From: Bacteroides neonati
Lineage (GTDB): Bacteria; Bacteroidota; Bacteroidia; Bacteroidales; Bacteroidaceae
Length of the DNA: 64,000 nt
Assembly: GCF_000499785.1 (NCBI RefSeq)
Contig: NZ_HG726026.1
Location: 1 to 64,000, forward strand
Direction: 5' to 3'
Below the pieces are notes generated by a model. It was not told the origin of the DNA and did not search any database. It saw only the letters and a list, made by a program, of their open reading frames with translations. Positions within the stretch are counted from its first letter, which is position 1, and every line of letters begins with the position of its first letter. Below are positions 43,796 to 53,035 of the stretch, piece by piece. A program made the translations under genes and the position numbers.

Positions 43796-45022
43796 ATGAG
43801 TAAAATAACAATAAAAGACTTGTACCTCATCTTTGGCAATGAGAAGCGAAAAGCACTTCGAATGATTAAGGAAGGTAAGAGCAAAAGTGCTATTTTGAAA
43901 GAAACCCACTGTACGATTGCCGTACAGAATGCGAATTTAACCATCAATGAAGGAGAGATATTTGTGATCATGGGCTTATCGGGAAGTGGTAAATCGACTT
44001 TGCTTCGCTGCATTAATCGCCTTATTAAACCTACGCAGGGCGAGGTGATTATTAATGGTCGCGATATAGCCTTAGCTTCTGACAAAGAACTTTTAGATAT
44101 ACGTAGAAAAGAGTTGGCAATGGTTTTCCAGCATTTTGGGCTCTTGCCTCATCGTTCGGTATTGCAAAATATTGCATTTGGATTAGAGCTGCAAGGTGTT
44201 CGCAAGGAAGAACGTGAGAAGAAAGCACTCGAAAGTATGGAACTGGTCGGTTTAAAGGGCTACGAGGAACAAATGGTAGGCGAACTATCGGGAGGAATGC
44301 AACAGCGGGTTGGTTTGGCCAGAGCGTTGGCGAACAATCCCGAAGTATTGCTTATGGATGAGGCTTTCTCTGCTCTCGATCCATTGATAAGGGTGCAGAT
44401 GCAGGATGAATTGTTGGCACTTCAGGCTAAAATGAAAAAGACTATTGTATTCATCACCCACGATTTGAACGAGGCTATTAAACTGGGCGATCGTATTGCC
44501 ATCATGAAAGATGGTGAGATTGTACAAATAGGCAGTTCGGAAGAGATACTGACCGAACCGGCCAATGCCTACGTGGAAAGATTTGTCGAAAACGTAGACC
44601 GCAGTAAAATTATCACTGCTTCATCGGTCATGATTGATAAACCATTGGTGGTTCGTCTTTGGAAAGAGGGTCCCGAGGGAGTAATACGTAAGATGAAGCA
44701 GAGAAACCTGACAGTGCTTCCTGTCGTCGATGCAAACAATGTGTTGCTGGGCGAGGTAAGGCTAAACGATTTGCTTCAGCTTAGAAAAGAACAAACGAAA
44801 TCAATCGACTCTGTTGTGCGCCATGAGGTACATTCCGTACTGGCCGAAACGGTAATTGAAGATATTCTGCCTTTGATGACCAAGACTAATTCGCCCATTT
44901 GGGTGGTCAATGAAGAGCGAGAATTTCAAGGAACCGTTCCGCTCTCATCGCTGATTATCGAGGTAACAGGTAAGGACAAAACAGAAATTAATGAAATTAT
45001 TAAAAACGCAATAGATTTATGA
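43796..45022 (+). CDS. glycine betaine/proline ABC transporter ATP-binding protein (OpuAA/ProV type)
   Basis: A 408-residue ATPase of an osmoprotectant importer. Walker A GLSGSGKST is near residues 62-70, the ABC signature is LSGGMQQRVGLARAL, and Walker B is LLMDEAFSALDP. The last 110 residues form two CBS-like repeats, the part that senses ionic strength in OpuA. It overlaps the permease gene by 4 bp. Likely role: uptake of glycine betaine or a similar solute under osmotic stress. Confidence 0.94.
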   Translation: MSKITIKDLYLIFGNEKRKALRMIKEGKSKSAILKETHCTIAVQNANLTINEGEIFVIMGLSGSGKSTLLRCINRLIKPTQGEVIINGRDIALASDKELLDIRRKELAMVFQHFGLLPHRSVLQNIAFGLELQGVRKEEREKKALESMELVGLKGYEEQMVGELSGGMQQRVGLARALANNPEVLLMDEAFSALDPLIRVQMQDELLALQAKMKKTIVFITHDLNEAIKLGDRIAIMKDGEIVQIGSSEEILTEPANAYVERFVENVDRSKIITASSVMIDKPLVVRLWKEGPEGVIRKMKQRNLTVLPVVDANNVLLGEVRLNDLLQLRKEQTKSIDSVVRHEVHSVLAETVIEDILPLMTKTNSPIWVVNEEREFQGTVPLSSLIIEVTGKDKTEINEIIKNAIDL

Positions 45023-45834
45023 TGATAGGACAATATATAGAGACATTTATTACGTGGTTAACCGAACATTTTGCACCTTTTTTTGATGCATTGAGTTACG
45101 GAATCGGAGGGTTTATCGAAGGCTTTCAACAATTATTATACGGAATACCATTTTATATAACCATTGTGCTGCTGGCTGTCTTGTCGTGGTTCAAGGCCGG
45201 CAAATGGACGGCTTTGTTTACCGTGCTGGGGTTACTACTTATTTATGGTATGGGTTTTTGGTTCGAAACGATGCAAACGCTGGCTTTGGTGTTGTCTTCC
45301 ACCGCCATCGCTTTACTGCTTGGCATTCCGCTTGGTATCTGGACGGCACGAAGCGCAAGATGCAATAAAATAGCCCGCCCGATTCTCGATTTCATGCAAA
45401 CCATGCCGGCTTTCGTTTACCTGATACCGGCTGTGCTGTTCTTTGGTTTGGGAACCGTTCCGGGAGCTTTTGCTACGATTATCTTTGCGATGCCTCCGGT
45501 GGTGCGTCTTACGAGTTTGGGTATTAGTCAGGTTCCCGAAGCGATTATTGAGGCTTCCCGGTCGTTTGGTGCTACTCCCCGGCAGTTGCTATTCAAGGTT
45601 CAGCTTCCGTTGGCGTTGCCCACTATTCTGACGGGAATTAATCAAACCATTATGATGTCGCTTTCGATGGTGGTTATTGCTGCCATGATTTCGGCAGGAG
45701 GATTGGGCGAAATTGTGCTGAAAGGTATTACACAAATGAAGATCGGTTTGGGTTTCGAAGGTGGTATTGCTGTTGTGGTGCTGGCTATCATCCTCGACCG
45801 GATAACCCAAGGATTGGCAAAAAGAAAGAGATGA
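45019..45834 (+). CDS. glycine betaine/proline ABC transporter permease (OpuAB/ProW type)
   Basis: A 271-residue inner-membrane permease with about six segments. The EAA loop VPEAIIEASRSFGATPRQLLFKV in outline (residues about 175-195) contacts the ATPase; TMPAFVYLIPAVLFFGLGTVPG is the usual core. It overlaps the ATPase gene at its start (ATGATGA) and the binding-protein gene at its end. Single permease per operon, as in ProW. Confidence 0.94.
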   Translation: MMIGQYIETFITWLTEHFAPFFDALSYGIGGFIEGFQQLLYGIPFYITIVLLAVLSWFKAGKWTALFTVLGLLLIYGMGFWFETMQTLALVLSSTAIALLLGIPLGIWTARSARCNKIARPILDFMQTMPAFVYLIPAVLFFGLGTVPGAFATIIFAMPPVVRLTSLGISQVPEAIIEASRSFGATPRQLLFKVQLPLALPTILTGINQTIMMSLSMVVIAAMISAGGLGEIVLKGITQMKIGLGFEGGIAVVVLAIILDRITQGLAKRKR

Positions 45835-45869
45835 ATAAACAAATAGAAAACAGAACTAAATGGAAAGAT

Positions 45870-46733
45870 ATGATGACTAAATTGAAAAATATCGCATTAG
45901 CAGCTTTATCGCTGCTGTTACTTGTCTCGTGTGGCAATAGCCCGGCAGAAAAGAAAATTAAAATAGGTTACACCAACTGGGCCGATTGCATCGCCATTAC
46001 CTACCTGACAAAAGAGGTACTGACAGAGCAGGGTTACGATGTCGAACTACTCAATGCCGATGTAGCCCCGATCTTTGCTTCTATTTCAACTAAAAAGATT
46101 GATGTGTTTATGGATGCATGGCTTCCGGTTACGCACAAAGATTATATGGATCGCTATGGAGATAAACTCAATGTCTTGGGTGAGGTGTATAGCGAAGCAC
46201 GCATAGGTTTGGTAGTGCCAGATTACGTTCCGATTAGTAGGATCGAAGAACTCAACGCAGACAAAGAGCGTTTCGGAGCGAAGATTGTAGGTATTGATGC
46301 CGGATCGGGTATCATGAAAGTAACCAACGACGCCATATCCGCCTATCAGTTGGATTTTAACTTGCTCACCTCGAGTGGACCCGGCATGACTGCTTCATTG
46401 AAACGAGCCATTGACGATGGAGAGTGGGTGGTGGTAACCGGCTGGACTCCCCATTGGATGTTTGAGCGATTTAAGTTGAAAGTGCTCGAAGACCCCAAAG
46501 GAGTGTACGGCAATGCCGAATCAATCCGCTCCATCGCATGGAAGGGTTTTAGAGAGAAAGATCCGTTTGCTGCTCAATTAATTAGCAATATACGATTGAG
46601 CGACGAAGAGATTGCTTCGCTAATGGCTGCACTCGAAGGCTCGAAAACAACCGAGGAGGCAACTGTTAAAGCGTGGATGAAGGATCATGCCGCGTTGATA
46701 GAAAGTTGGATACCCGTTTCTGTGCAGGAATAG
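45870..46733 (+). CDS. glycine betaine ABC transporter substrate-binding lipoprotein (OpuAC/ProX type)
   Basis: A lipoprotein of about 287 residues that captures the solute in the periplasm. From the ATG at 45870 the signal peptide ends in a lipobox at LVSC. The mature chain has the aromatic pattern of the family (GYTNWADCIAITYL, MDAWLPVTHKDY, VTGWTPHWMFERF), which builds the cage for the quaternary ammonium group. An in-frame ATG at 45831 overlaps the permease stop (ATGA) and is possible, but would place 13 polar residues before the signal. It ends 7 bp from the converging hydrogenase operon. Confidence 0.93.
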   Translation: MMTKLKNIALAALSLLLLVSCGNSPAEKKIKIGYTNWADCIAITYLTKEVLTEQGYDVELLNADVAPIFASISTKKIDVFMDAWLPVTHKDYMDRYGDKLNVLGEVYSEARIGLVVPDYVPISRIEELNADKERFGAKIVGIDAGSGIMKVTNDAISAYQLDFNLLTSSGPGMTASLKRAIDDGEWVVVTGWTPHWMFERFKLKVLEDPKGVYGNAESIRSIAWKGFREKDPFAAQLISNIRLSDEEIASLMAALEGSKTTEEATVKAWMKDHAALIESWIPVSVQE

Positions 46734-46740
46734 AAAGGAC

Positions 46741-47217
46741 TCACTCCAACTCATCGATGATTCTCTTCACATCGACCGGCTGCAAGCGCCCGTATACCTT
46801 TTCTCCGATCATCACAACCGGAGCTAATCCACAGGCGCCTACACAACGCAGGCAGTCTAAAGAGTATTTGCCATCCGGAGTTGTTTCGCCAACTTCGATG
46901 CCCAATATCCGTTTGAACTCTTCCAATAGTTTTTCGGAACCACGTACGTAGCAGGCTGTACCCATGCATACCGAGATGGGATGCCTGCCCTTCGGGGTCA
47001 TGGTAAAGAAGGTGTAGAAGGTCACTACTCCATATACTTTCGATACGGGGATGTTTAGTTGCCGGGCGATGATACGCTGCATCTCTTCGGGCAGATAGCC
47101 TTGCAGATGTTGCGCTTCGTGCAGGATATTGATTAGTTCTCCCGGTTGGTTCTCATATTTATCGCAGATAGCTTTCACTTGTTCGGCAATGTTGCACGCC
47201 AATTTAATATCTGACAT
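46741..47217 (-). CDS. [FeFe]-hydrogenase NuoE-like subunit (HydC/HndA type)
   Basis: A 158-residue thioredoxin-fold protein with one [2Fe-2S] cluster (CMGTAC, then CLRCVGAC). The N-terminal helical region (GELINILHEAQ, QGYLPEE) is that of NuoE. It passes electrons between the NADH-linked subunit and the hydrogenase. The ATG at 47217 gives the standard family start; in-frame codons upstream run into the hydrogenase gene. The subunit lies 17 bp downstream of the hydrogenase and is the last gene of the operon. Confidence 0.95.
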   Translation of the reverse strand: MSDIKLACNIAEQVKAICDKYENQPGELINILHEAQHLQGYLPEEMQRIIARQLNIPVSKVYGVVTFYTFFTMTPKGRHPISVCMGTACYVRGSEKLLEEFKRILGIEVGETTPDGKYSLDCLRCVGACGLAPVVMIGEKVYGRLQPVDVKRIIDELE

Positions 47218-47234
47218 AGGTTGCTTTTTTAAAG

Positions 47235-49001
47235 TTAATCTTGAGACTTGTTGAAATAGTGAGTGTGTAGCAGATGTTCCGCTTTCTCGCTCAGTGGTTT
47301 GCCGAGAAACTCTTCGTACAGAGTCTTTATGTAGGTGTTTTCGTGTGCTTTTCGCAGGGGTTTGTTTGCATCTTCGCGGTACAGAGCGTTGGCACGGGCA
47401 TAGAGCACCTCCGAATTGCCATGATGCAGTGGTTGACCGCCACCACCGATGCAACCTCCCGGACAAGCCATGATCTCAATCACGTGGTATTCGTTGCTCC
47501 CGTTGCGTATATCTTCGAGCAACTGCCGGGCATTGCCTAACCCGTGGGCGATGCCTACTTTCAGCTTGAAACCATTGAGGTTGATTGTAGCACGGCGCAC
47601 ACCGGCGAGTCCGCGTACCTGTTCGAAGTTTACGTTTTGTAGCGTTTCTCCGGTATAGATTTCATAGACCGAGCGTAGAGCAGCTTCCATCACTCCACCG
47701 GTAGTGCCGAAGATTACTCCGGCTCCGGTCGATTCACCCATCGGATTATCGAAAGGACTATCGGGCACTAAGGTGAACCCGATATTGGCACGTTTGATGA
47801 GGCGCGCCAGTTCGCGTGTCGATAGGGAGTAATCGACATCGGGGTTGCCATTTACTTTAAATTCATTGCGGTCGCATTCATACTTCTTGGCAAGGCAAGG
47901 CATGATGGAGACGACTACTAATTTCTCTCTTGGTATACCCACTTTCTCCGCCCAGTAACTCTTGGCAATAGAACCGAATATCTGCTGGGGCGAACGGGCA
48001 GTGGATGGAACATCGAGCATGTCGGAGAAGTGGTGTTCAAAGAAGTTCACCCATGCAGGGCAACAGGATGTTAGAATAGGGAGGCGTACCGACTTATCGC
48101 CATTGAGATGGCGGTTTAGTCGGCTTAGAATCTCCGAACCCTCTTCCATGATGGTGAGGTCGGCGGCAAAGTCGGTATCGAATACATAATCAAAACCAAG
48201 TTCGCGAAGTGCATAAACCATCTTTCCGGTAACCAATGTACCGGGTTGCAGTCCGAACTCTTCGCCCAGGGCAGCACGTACGGCTGGAGCAGTTTGGACG
48301 ATGACTACTTTATTCGGATTCTCCAAGTCTTTCAGTAAACGGTTGGTATGATCGCGTTCGGTTAGTGCACCCACCGGGCAAACAGCTACGCACTGACCAC
48401 AGTAGGTACATTCGCTTTCCGTCATCATGCGGTCGAACGCAGGAGCGATGGTGGTATTAAATCCTCTTCGGATAGCTCCGAGTGCGCCGACAGTCTGCAC
48501 ATCGTTGCATACACTTTCGCACCGACGGCAGAAGATGCATTTGTCCATGTTGCGGACAATGGAGGTCGTTATCTCCCGTTTGCGGGGAGAGAGTTCGCCA
48601 CCATTGAAAGGCATTTCGCGGATGTTGAACCGCAGAGCCAGTGTTTGAAGTTCGCAGTTACCGCATTTGGGGCAGGTGAGACAATCGTTCGGGTGGTCGG
48701 ACAGAATGAGTTCGGCTACTATTTTACGCGCATTCATTACCCGCAAGGTACTTGTTTTTACTACCATTCCTTCTGTGCAACGAGTAGCGCAGGAGGGAGC
48801 GAGATTCTTTCTGCCTATCACTTCGACTACGCAGATGCGACACGAAGCGGGATTGTTTTTAATACAAGTACCCTTCAGGTCGATATGGCAGAGAGTGGGG
48901 ATGTCGATACCGATTTTGCAAGCAGCTTCGAGGATGGTACTTCCTTCGGGCACGGTAATGTAGTGACCGTCTATTTGGAGTGTAATCTGTTTTTCTTCCA
49001 T
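47235..49001 (-). CDS. NAD(P)-linked [FeFe]-hydrogenase catalytic subunit (HydA/HndD type)
   Basis: A 588-residue hydrogenase that makes or takes up H2. N-terminal [2Fe-2S] ferredoxin domain (about 1-80, with C-x-L-C-type motifs), a His-ligand cluster region, two [4Fe-4S] motifs (CIFCRRCESVC and CTYCGQCVAVCP), then the H-cluster domain with all three signatures: TSCCPAW (L1), MPCLAKKYE (L2) and EIMACPGGCIGGGGQP (L3). Length equals that of HndD. With its partners it probably forms an electron-bifurcating or NADH-dependent complex that reoxidises ferredoxin and NADH during fermentation. Maturases HydEFG are not in the window. Confidence 0.96.
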   Translation of the reverse strand: MEEKQITLQIDGHYITVPEGSTILEAACKIGIDIPTLCHIDLKGTCIKNNPASCRICVVEVIGRKNLAPSCATRCTEGMVVKTSTLRVMNARKIVAELILSDHPNDCLTCPKCGNCELQTLALRFNIREMPFNGGELSPRKREITTSIVRNMDKCIFCRRCESVCNDVQTVGALGAIRRGFNTTIAPAFDRMMTESECTYCGQCVAVCPVGALTERDHTNRLLKDLENPNKVVIVQTAPAVRAALGEEFGLQPGTLVTGKMVYALRELGFDYVFDTDFAADLTIMEEGSEILSRLNRHLNGDKSVRLPILTSCCPAWVNFFEHHFSDMLDVPSTARSPQQIFGSIAKSYWAEKVGIPREKLVVVSIMPCLAKKYECDRNEFKVNGNPDVDYSLSTRELARLIKRANIGFTLVPDSPFDNPMGESTGAGVIFGTTGGVMEAALRSVYEIYTGETLQNVNFEQVRGLAGVRRATINLNGFKLKVGIAHGLGNARQLLEDIRNGSNEYHVIEIMACPGGCIGGGGQPLHHGNSEVLYARANALYREDANKPLRKAHENTYIKTLYEEFLGKPLSEKAEHLLHTHYFNKSQD

Positions 49002-49015
49002 AATGTTCTTCTATT

Positions 49016-50923
49016 TTAGCAAACAAGGATCGCTTTGAATTTGCAACGTGCCATACACATTCCGCATTTGATGCAGGTGTCGGGATTAATGGCATGGGGC
49101 TTGCGCACCGTACCGTTAATGGCATCTACCGGACAGTTCTTGGCACAAAGATGGCAACCGATGCAGAGCTCGGGGTTGATGGTGTAAGTCAGCAATGATT
49201 TGCACTGTTTGGCACGGCAGGTCTTGTCTTTGACGTGCTCCAGGTATTCATCATAAAAATTGTCGAGCGTTGAGAGCACCGGGTTGGGCGAAGTTTGTCC
49301 CAATCCGCAGAGAGCCGTATCTTTAATGACTCGCCCCAATGTAGAAAGGGTGTCGAGATCCTTTTCCGTTCCGCGCCCGTCTGTAATCTTGTTGAGCAAC
49401 TCCAACAGCCGCTTGTTGCCTATGCGGCAGGGAGTGCACTTGCCACAGGATTCTTCTACGGTAAAATCGAGGTAGAATCGAGATACGGATACCATACAGT
49501 CATCCTCGTCCATGACAATCATTCCGCCCGATCCCATCATAGAGCCTACTGCCAGCAGGTTGTCGAAATCAATTGGGGTATCGAGATGCTTTTCCGTTAG
49601 GCATCCTCCCGAAGGTCCTCCGGTTTGTACGGCTTTGAATTTCTTTCCTCCTTTTATTCCTCCGCCTATCTCATAGATGACCTCCCGAAGCGTAGTTCCC
49701 ATGGGTACTTCGATCAGTCCTACATTATTAATCTTTCCTGCCAGTGCAAACACCTTCGTACCTTTGGAGCGTTCGGTTCCGATGGACGCGTACCAGTCTG
49801 CACCTTTCGTTAATATAATAGGTATATTGGCAAGGGTTTCCACATTATTCACATTGGTTGGTTTTCCCAGATAACCGGATTCGGCAGGGAAGGGAGGTTT
49901 GAGAGTTGGTTCACCCCGTTTCCCTTCCATGGAGTGAATCAGTGCGGTTTCTTCTCCACAAACAAAAGCTCCTGCACCGTAACGAATCTCGATGTCGAAG
50001 CCGAAGGGGGTACCTAATATATTATTCCCCAACAGACCATATTCACGGGCTTGTGCTATGGCTTTCTTTAGTCGCTGAATGGCAAGCGGATATTCGGCAC
50101 GGATATAGACCAGTCCTTTGGAAGCCCCGATGGAATAACCGCAGATGGCCATTGCCTCTACGATGGAGTGAGGGTCGCCTTCCATGATAGAGCGGTCCAT
50201 GAATGCACCGGGATCGCCTTCATCGGCATTACAAACCACGTATTTTGTGTCGGCCTCTTGTTTGTGGGTCAACTCCCATTTGATACCTGTTGGGAATCCG
50301 CCGCCACCACGTCCGCGCAGACCGGAGCGTTTGATACTCTCGATCACCTCTGTCGGTTGCTTCTGCAATAAGCAGTCTGCCAATGCAAAGTAACCGTTGC
50401 GGGCAATATATTCTTCTATATTTTCCGGGTCTATAAAACCACAGTTGCGCAGGGCAACGCGTAGTTGTTTTCGGTAGAAATCCATGTGCTTGGAGTCGCT
50501 GACGGCTTTTTCTGTTTTTGGGTCTTCGTAGAGTAAGCGTTCAATTTTTCGGCCACCTATGATGTGTTCGGTGATGATCTCTTCGGCATCTTCGGGGGTA
50601 ACTTGCGTGTAAAACGTGTTATCGGGGATAATCTTCACAATCGGGCCTTTCTCGCAGAATCCGAAGCAACCTACGGTAATCACTTCCACTTGGTTGGAGA
50701 TGCCGTTTGCTTCGAGCTTTTTTTGCAGATGGTCGGTGATGGTATGACTGGAAGAGGCTTTGCAGCCCGTTCCTCCGCAAACCAAGATTTGCAGGTGCTT
50801 TGTTCCGACTGCCAGTCCGCAGCTTTTTTCGGCTACTATCTCATTGCTTTCTTCTCGCAACGAGAGTGCTTGTCCTGCTTTCTTCCTGATTGACTGCAAG
50901 TCATGGATAGATAGGATTTTCAT
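49016..50923 (-). CDS. [FeFe]-hydrogenase NuoF-like subunit (HydB/HndC type)
   Basis: A 635-residue flavoprotein. Order: N-terminal thioredoxin-like [2Fe-2S] domain (CGGTGCKAS.., CFGFCEKGP), NuoF core with NADH/FMN loop GRGGGGFPTGIKW (about residue 205), SLBB region, the cluster motif CGKCTPCRIG, and a C-terminal pair of [4Fe-4S] motifs (CIGCHLCAKNCP, CIKCGMCMARC). It binds NAD(P)H and FMN. First gene of the three-gene operon, 14 bp before the catalytic gene. Confidence 0.95.
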   Translation of the reverse strand: MKILSIHDLQSIRKKAGQALSLREESNEIVAEKSCGLAVGTKHLQILVCGGTGCKASSSHTITDHLQKKLEANGISNQVEVITVGCFGFCEKGPIVKIIPDNTFYTQVTPEDAEEIITEHIIGGRKIERLLYEDPKTEKAVSDSKHMDFYRKQLRVALRNCGFIDPENIEEYIARNGYFALADCLLQKQPTEVIESIKRSGLRGRGGGGFPTGIKWELTHKQEADTKYVVCNADEGDPGAFMDRSIMEGDPHSIVEAMAICGYSIGASKGLVYIRAEYPLAIQRLKKAIAQAREYGLLGNNILGTPFGFDIEIRYGAGAFVCGEETALIHSMEGKRGEPTLKPPFPAESGYLGKPTNVNNVETLANIPIILTKGADWYASIGTERSKGTKVFALAGKINNVGLIEVPMGTTLREVIYEIGGGIKGGKKFKAVQTGGPSGGCLTEKHLDTPIDFDNLLAVGSMMGSGGMIVMDEDDCMVSVSRFYLDFTVEESCGKCTPCRIGNKRLLELLNKITDGRGTEKDLDTLSTLGRVIKDTALCGLGQTSPNPVLSTLDNFYDEYLEHVKDKTCRAKQCKSLLTYTINPELCIGCHLCAKNCPVDAINGTVRKPHAINPDTCIKCGMCMARCKFKAILVC

Positions 50924-50948
50924 ACGTCTCAGATTTTGGTAGTTTTCG

Positions 50949-50956
50949 CAAATATA
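50949..50956 (-). promoter_or_regulatory. -7 box of the hydrogenase operon
   Basis: On the minus strand this reads TATATTTG, an exact TAnnTTTG match, 25 bp before the ATG at 50923. Confidence 0.5.
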
Positions 50957-50964
50957 ATTCTTTG

Positions 50965-50989
50965 TCTGAAAATAAATAGATTTTTCAGA
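50965..50989. promoter_or_regulatory. inverted repeat at the hydrogenase promoter
   Basis: TCTGAAAA (50965-50972) and TTTTCAGA (50982-50989) form a perfect 8-bp inverted repeat with a 9-bp spacer, covering the -33 position of the promoter. This is where an operator for a redox regulator would be expected; the regulator is unknown. Confidence 0.4.
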
Positions 50990-51054
50990 AAATAGTTGCG
51001 TAAATAACTCACTATCTCGTATGTAGGTGCGTATGAGGGCTGAGGATAAAACGA

Positions 51055-51090
51055 AAAAAGCTCTGTAATCCTAAGATTACAGAGCTTTTT
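51055..51090 (-). terminator. terminator of the tRNA-Asp pair
   Basis: A 16-bp perfect stem (51055-51070 with 51075-51090) and a 4-nt loop, with a T-run on the minus strand. It lies 24 bp past the second tRNA. Confidence 0.85.
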
Positions 51091-51113
51091 CTTCATTTTG
51101 CTTTCTTTGAAAG

Positions 51114-51187
51114 CGGTCCGGACGGGACTCGAACCCGCGACCCCCTGCGTGACAGGCAGGTATTCTAACCAACTGAACTACCGAACC
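51114..51187 (-). tRNA. tRNA-Asp (GTC)
   Basis: Read on the minus strand, a 74-nt cloverleaf: acceptor GGTTCGG with CCGGACC (one G-U pair), anticodon stem CCTGC/GCAGG around the loop TGTCACx with anticodon GTC, and the T arm GGGTTCGAGTCCC. Discriminator G, as expected for tRNA-Asp. CCA is not encoded. Identical to the copy 63 bp upstream. Confidence 0.95.
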
Positions 51188-51250
51188 AATATGTGTTTTC
51201 TAATTAATCGTCGTTTCGTTGTATCGTTTCGCTTTCTTTCATTTTGAAAG

Positions 51251-51324
51251 CGGTCCGGACGGGACTCGAACCCGCGACCCCCTGCGTGACAGGCAGGTAT
51301 TCTAACCAACTGAACTACCGAACC
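51251..51324 (-). tRNA. tRNA-Asp (GTC), second copy
   Basis: Identical in sequence to the tRNA at 51114-51187 and transcribed first. The spacer of 63 bp between them lacks a terminator, so both come from one transcript. Confidence 0.95.
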
Positions 51325-51601
51325 AATATTTCTTTAACTCTTAATTAGCATTCTCTCTCGATTGCGGGTGCAAAGGTAGTTGTTTTTGTTAAACCTGCAA
51401 TAGTTTTAGCCCTTTTTTTACTGTAAAAATGAAAGAAAAAAGATAAGACGTTGGTTCTCAATAGAAGAAAGAAATGCTTATTTTCCTCTTCAGACAGAGT
51501 AAAAGTGTTGTTTAGTGTATGAATAGAATGAAAAAAGAGAAAACGGATAGAAAAAAAGAAAAAAATACCATTCTTCGCATCTATGCTGGAATAAATGTTC
51601 T

Positions 51602-51609
51602 TACCTTTG
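51602..51609 (+). promoter_or_regulatory. -7 box of the FabK/NMO-like gene
   Basis: TACCTTTG matches TAnnTTTG, with the start codon 188 bp downstream. The long leader (51617-51797) contains a short open frame at 51686; otherwise 51325-51600 is AT-rich with nothing recognised. Confidence 0.45.
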
Positions 51610-51797
51610 CCTCATTAATTGCCAGAATGCGTGGCAAGGTGTGACATCTATTTCCTCTATTATAATATATAGAGAGGTAACAGCGATGTTCGTTCTAGTG
51701 TTTATGAATCGGGAACTATTCGAGTTCGTGGCTGATAATTGCAAGAGTGAGAAGTTTCATCAGTACAATTTAATTCAGCATTATTATAAACAACAGA

Positions 51798-52883
51798 ATG
51801 AAAACATTACAGATTGGTAATCTGACTGCTATTTTACCTATTATTCAGGGCGGCATGGGCGTAGGCGTATCGTTATCCGGTTTAGCTGCTGCTGTAGCAA
51901 ACGAAGGTGGTATTGGAGTTATCTCCGCTACGGGCCTTAGTCTATTATATACAAAACTATCGAGCGACTATCGGGAGGCCGGCAAATTGGGTCTGATCGA
52001 AGAGATACGCAAGGCGCGTGCAAAAACAAGCGGTATCATCGGGGTGAACGTGATGGTAGCCCTTACTAATTTTGCCGAATTAGTGAAAACCTGTATTACA
52101 GAGAAAGTAGACGTCTTGTTTTGCGGAGCAGGACTTCCGCTCGATTTGCCTTCTTTCCTGACGAAGGATAGTGTGACCGAGTTAGTGCCTATCGTCTCTT
52201 CGGCACGTGCAGCCAAAATCATTTGCCAGAAATGGGAGAGTTCTTATCAATATCTGCCTGCCGCCATTGTGCTCGAAGGACCGCAAGCGGGTGGACATTT
52301 AGGCTTCAAAGAGTCTCAGATCGATGATGTGAACTATTCGCTCGAAGAACTATTGCCTCAGGTAGTGGCAGAAGTTGTTCCTTTTGAAACGAAACACAAC
52401 ATCAAGATTCCTGTTATTGTGGCAGGTGGTCTCTTCTCGGGTGGAGATATCTGTCGTATGATGGCACTGGGAGCCTCAGGGGTGCAAATGGGTACTCGCT
52501 TTGTGACCACTACCGAATGTGATGCTTCCGATGCTTTTAAGCAGCAGTACATCAATGCTACCGATGCCGATATAGAAATTATAAAAAGCCCCGTAGGGAT
52601 GCCCGGACGAGCTATTCGCAGTAACTTTCTCCAAAAAGTAAAGGCGGGTTTGCGCCAGCCCAAGAGCTGTCCTTATAGCTGTATTCATACGTGCGATGTC
52701 GAAAAAACACCTTACTGTATATCCGTGGCTCTTTATCAAGCCTATAAAGGCAACTTCGAGCATGGGTTTGCTTTTGCCGGTTCGTGTGTGTCGAAAGCTC
52801 ATCGCATTATGTCGGTGAAAGAGACATTTGCCGAACTGGTGCAGGAGTTTGATGAGATGTGTTTGTCTAGAGAGCGTTGTTAG
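51798..52883 (+). CDS. nitronate monooxygenase / FabK-like flavin oxidoreductase
   Basis: A 361-residue TIM-barrel flavoprotein. The FMN-binding GGMGVGVSLSGLAAAV opens the chain, and EGPQAGGHLG followed by IPVIVAGGLFSGGDICRMM and ASGVQMGTRFV are family motifs of 2-nitropropane dioxygenase/enoyl-ACP reductase II. Nitronate detoxification and enoyl-ACP reduction cannot be separated by eye. The C-terminal 60 residues hold a Cys-rich part (CPYSCIHTCDVEKTPYC) that is not in the smallest members. Monocistronic. Confidence 0.88.
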   Translation: MKTLQIGNLTAILPIIQGGMGVGVSLSGLAAAVANEGGIGVISATGLSLLYTKLSSDYREAGKLGLIEEIRKARAKTSGIIGVNVMVALTNFAELVKTCITEKVDVLFCGAGLPLDLPSFLTKDSVTELVPIVSSARAAKIICQKWESSYQYLPAAIVLEGPQAGGHLGFKESQIDDVNYSLEELLPQVVAEVVPFETKHNIKIPVIVAGGLFSGGDICRMMALGASGVQMGTRFVTTTECDASDAFKQQYINATDADIEIIKSPVGMPGRAIRSNFLQKVKAGLRQPKSCPYSCIHTCDVEKTPYCISVALYQAYKGNFEHGFAFAGSCVSKAHRIMSVKETFAELVQEFDEMCLSRERC

Positions 52884-52969
52884 CGATTAAAATTCTTTCT
52901 ATCTGTTAGATTTTGATGTTTTAATCTAAACTTTTTGCTTTTATATTTCGTGATTTTGCAATAAATCGT

Positions 52970-52977
52970 TATTTTTG
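52970..52977 (+). promoter_or_regulatory. -7 box of the purU-his operon
   Basis: TATTTTTG matches the -7 consensus; the ATG of purU is 58 bp further on. Confidence 0.45.
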
Positions 52978-53035
52978 CGAGCTAAAATCATGGAGTAGCA
53001 GAGTGACGCTACTCGATATAGAAAAGTAAAATAGA

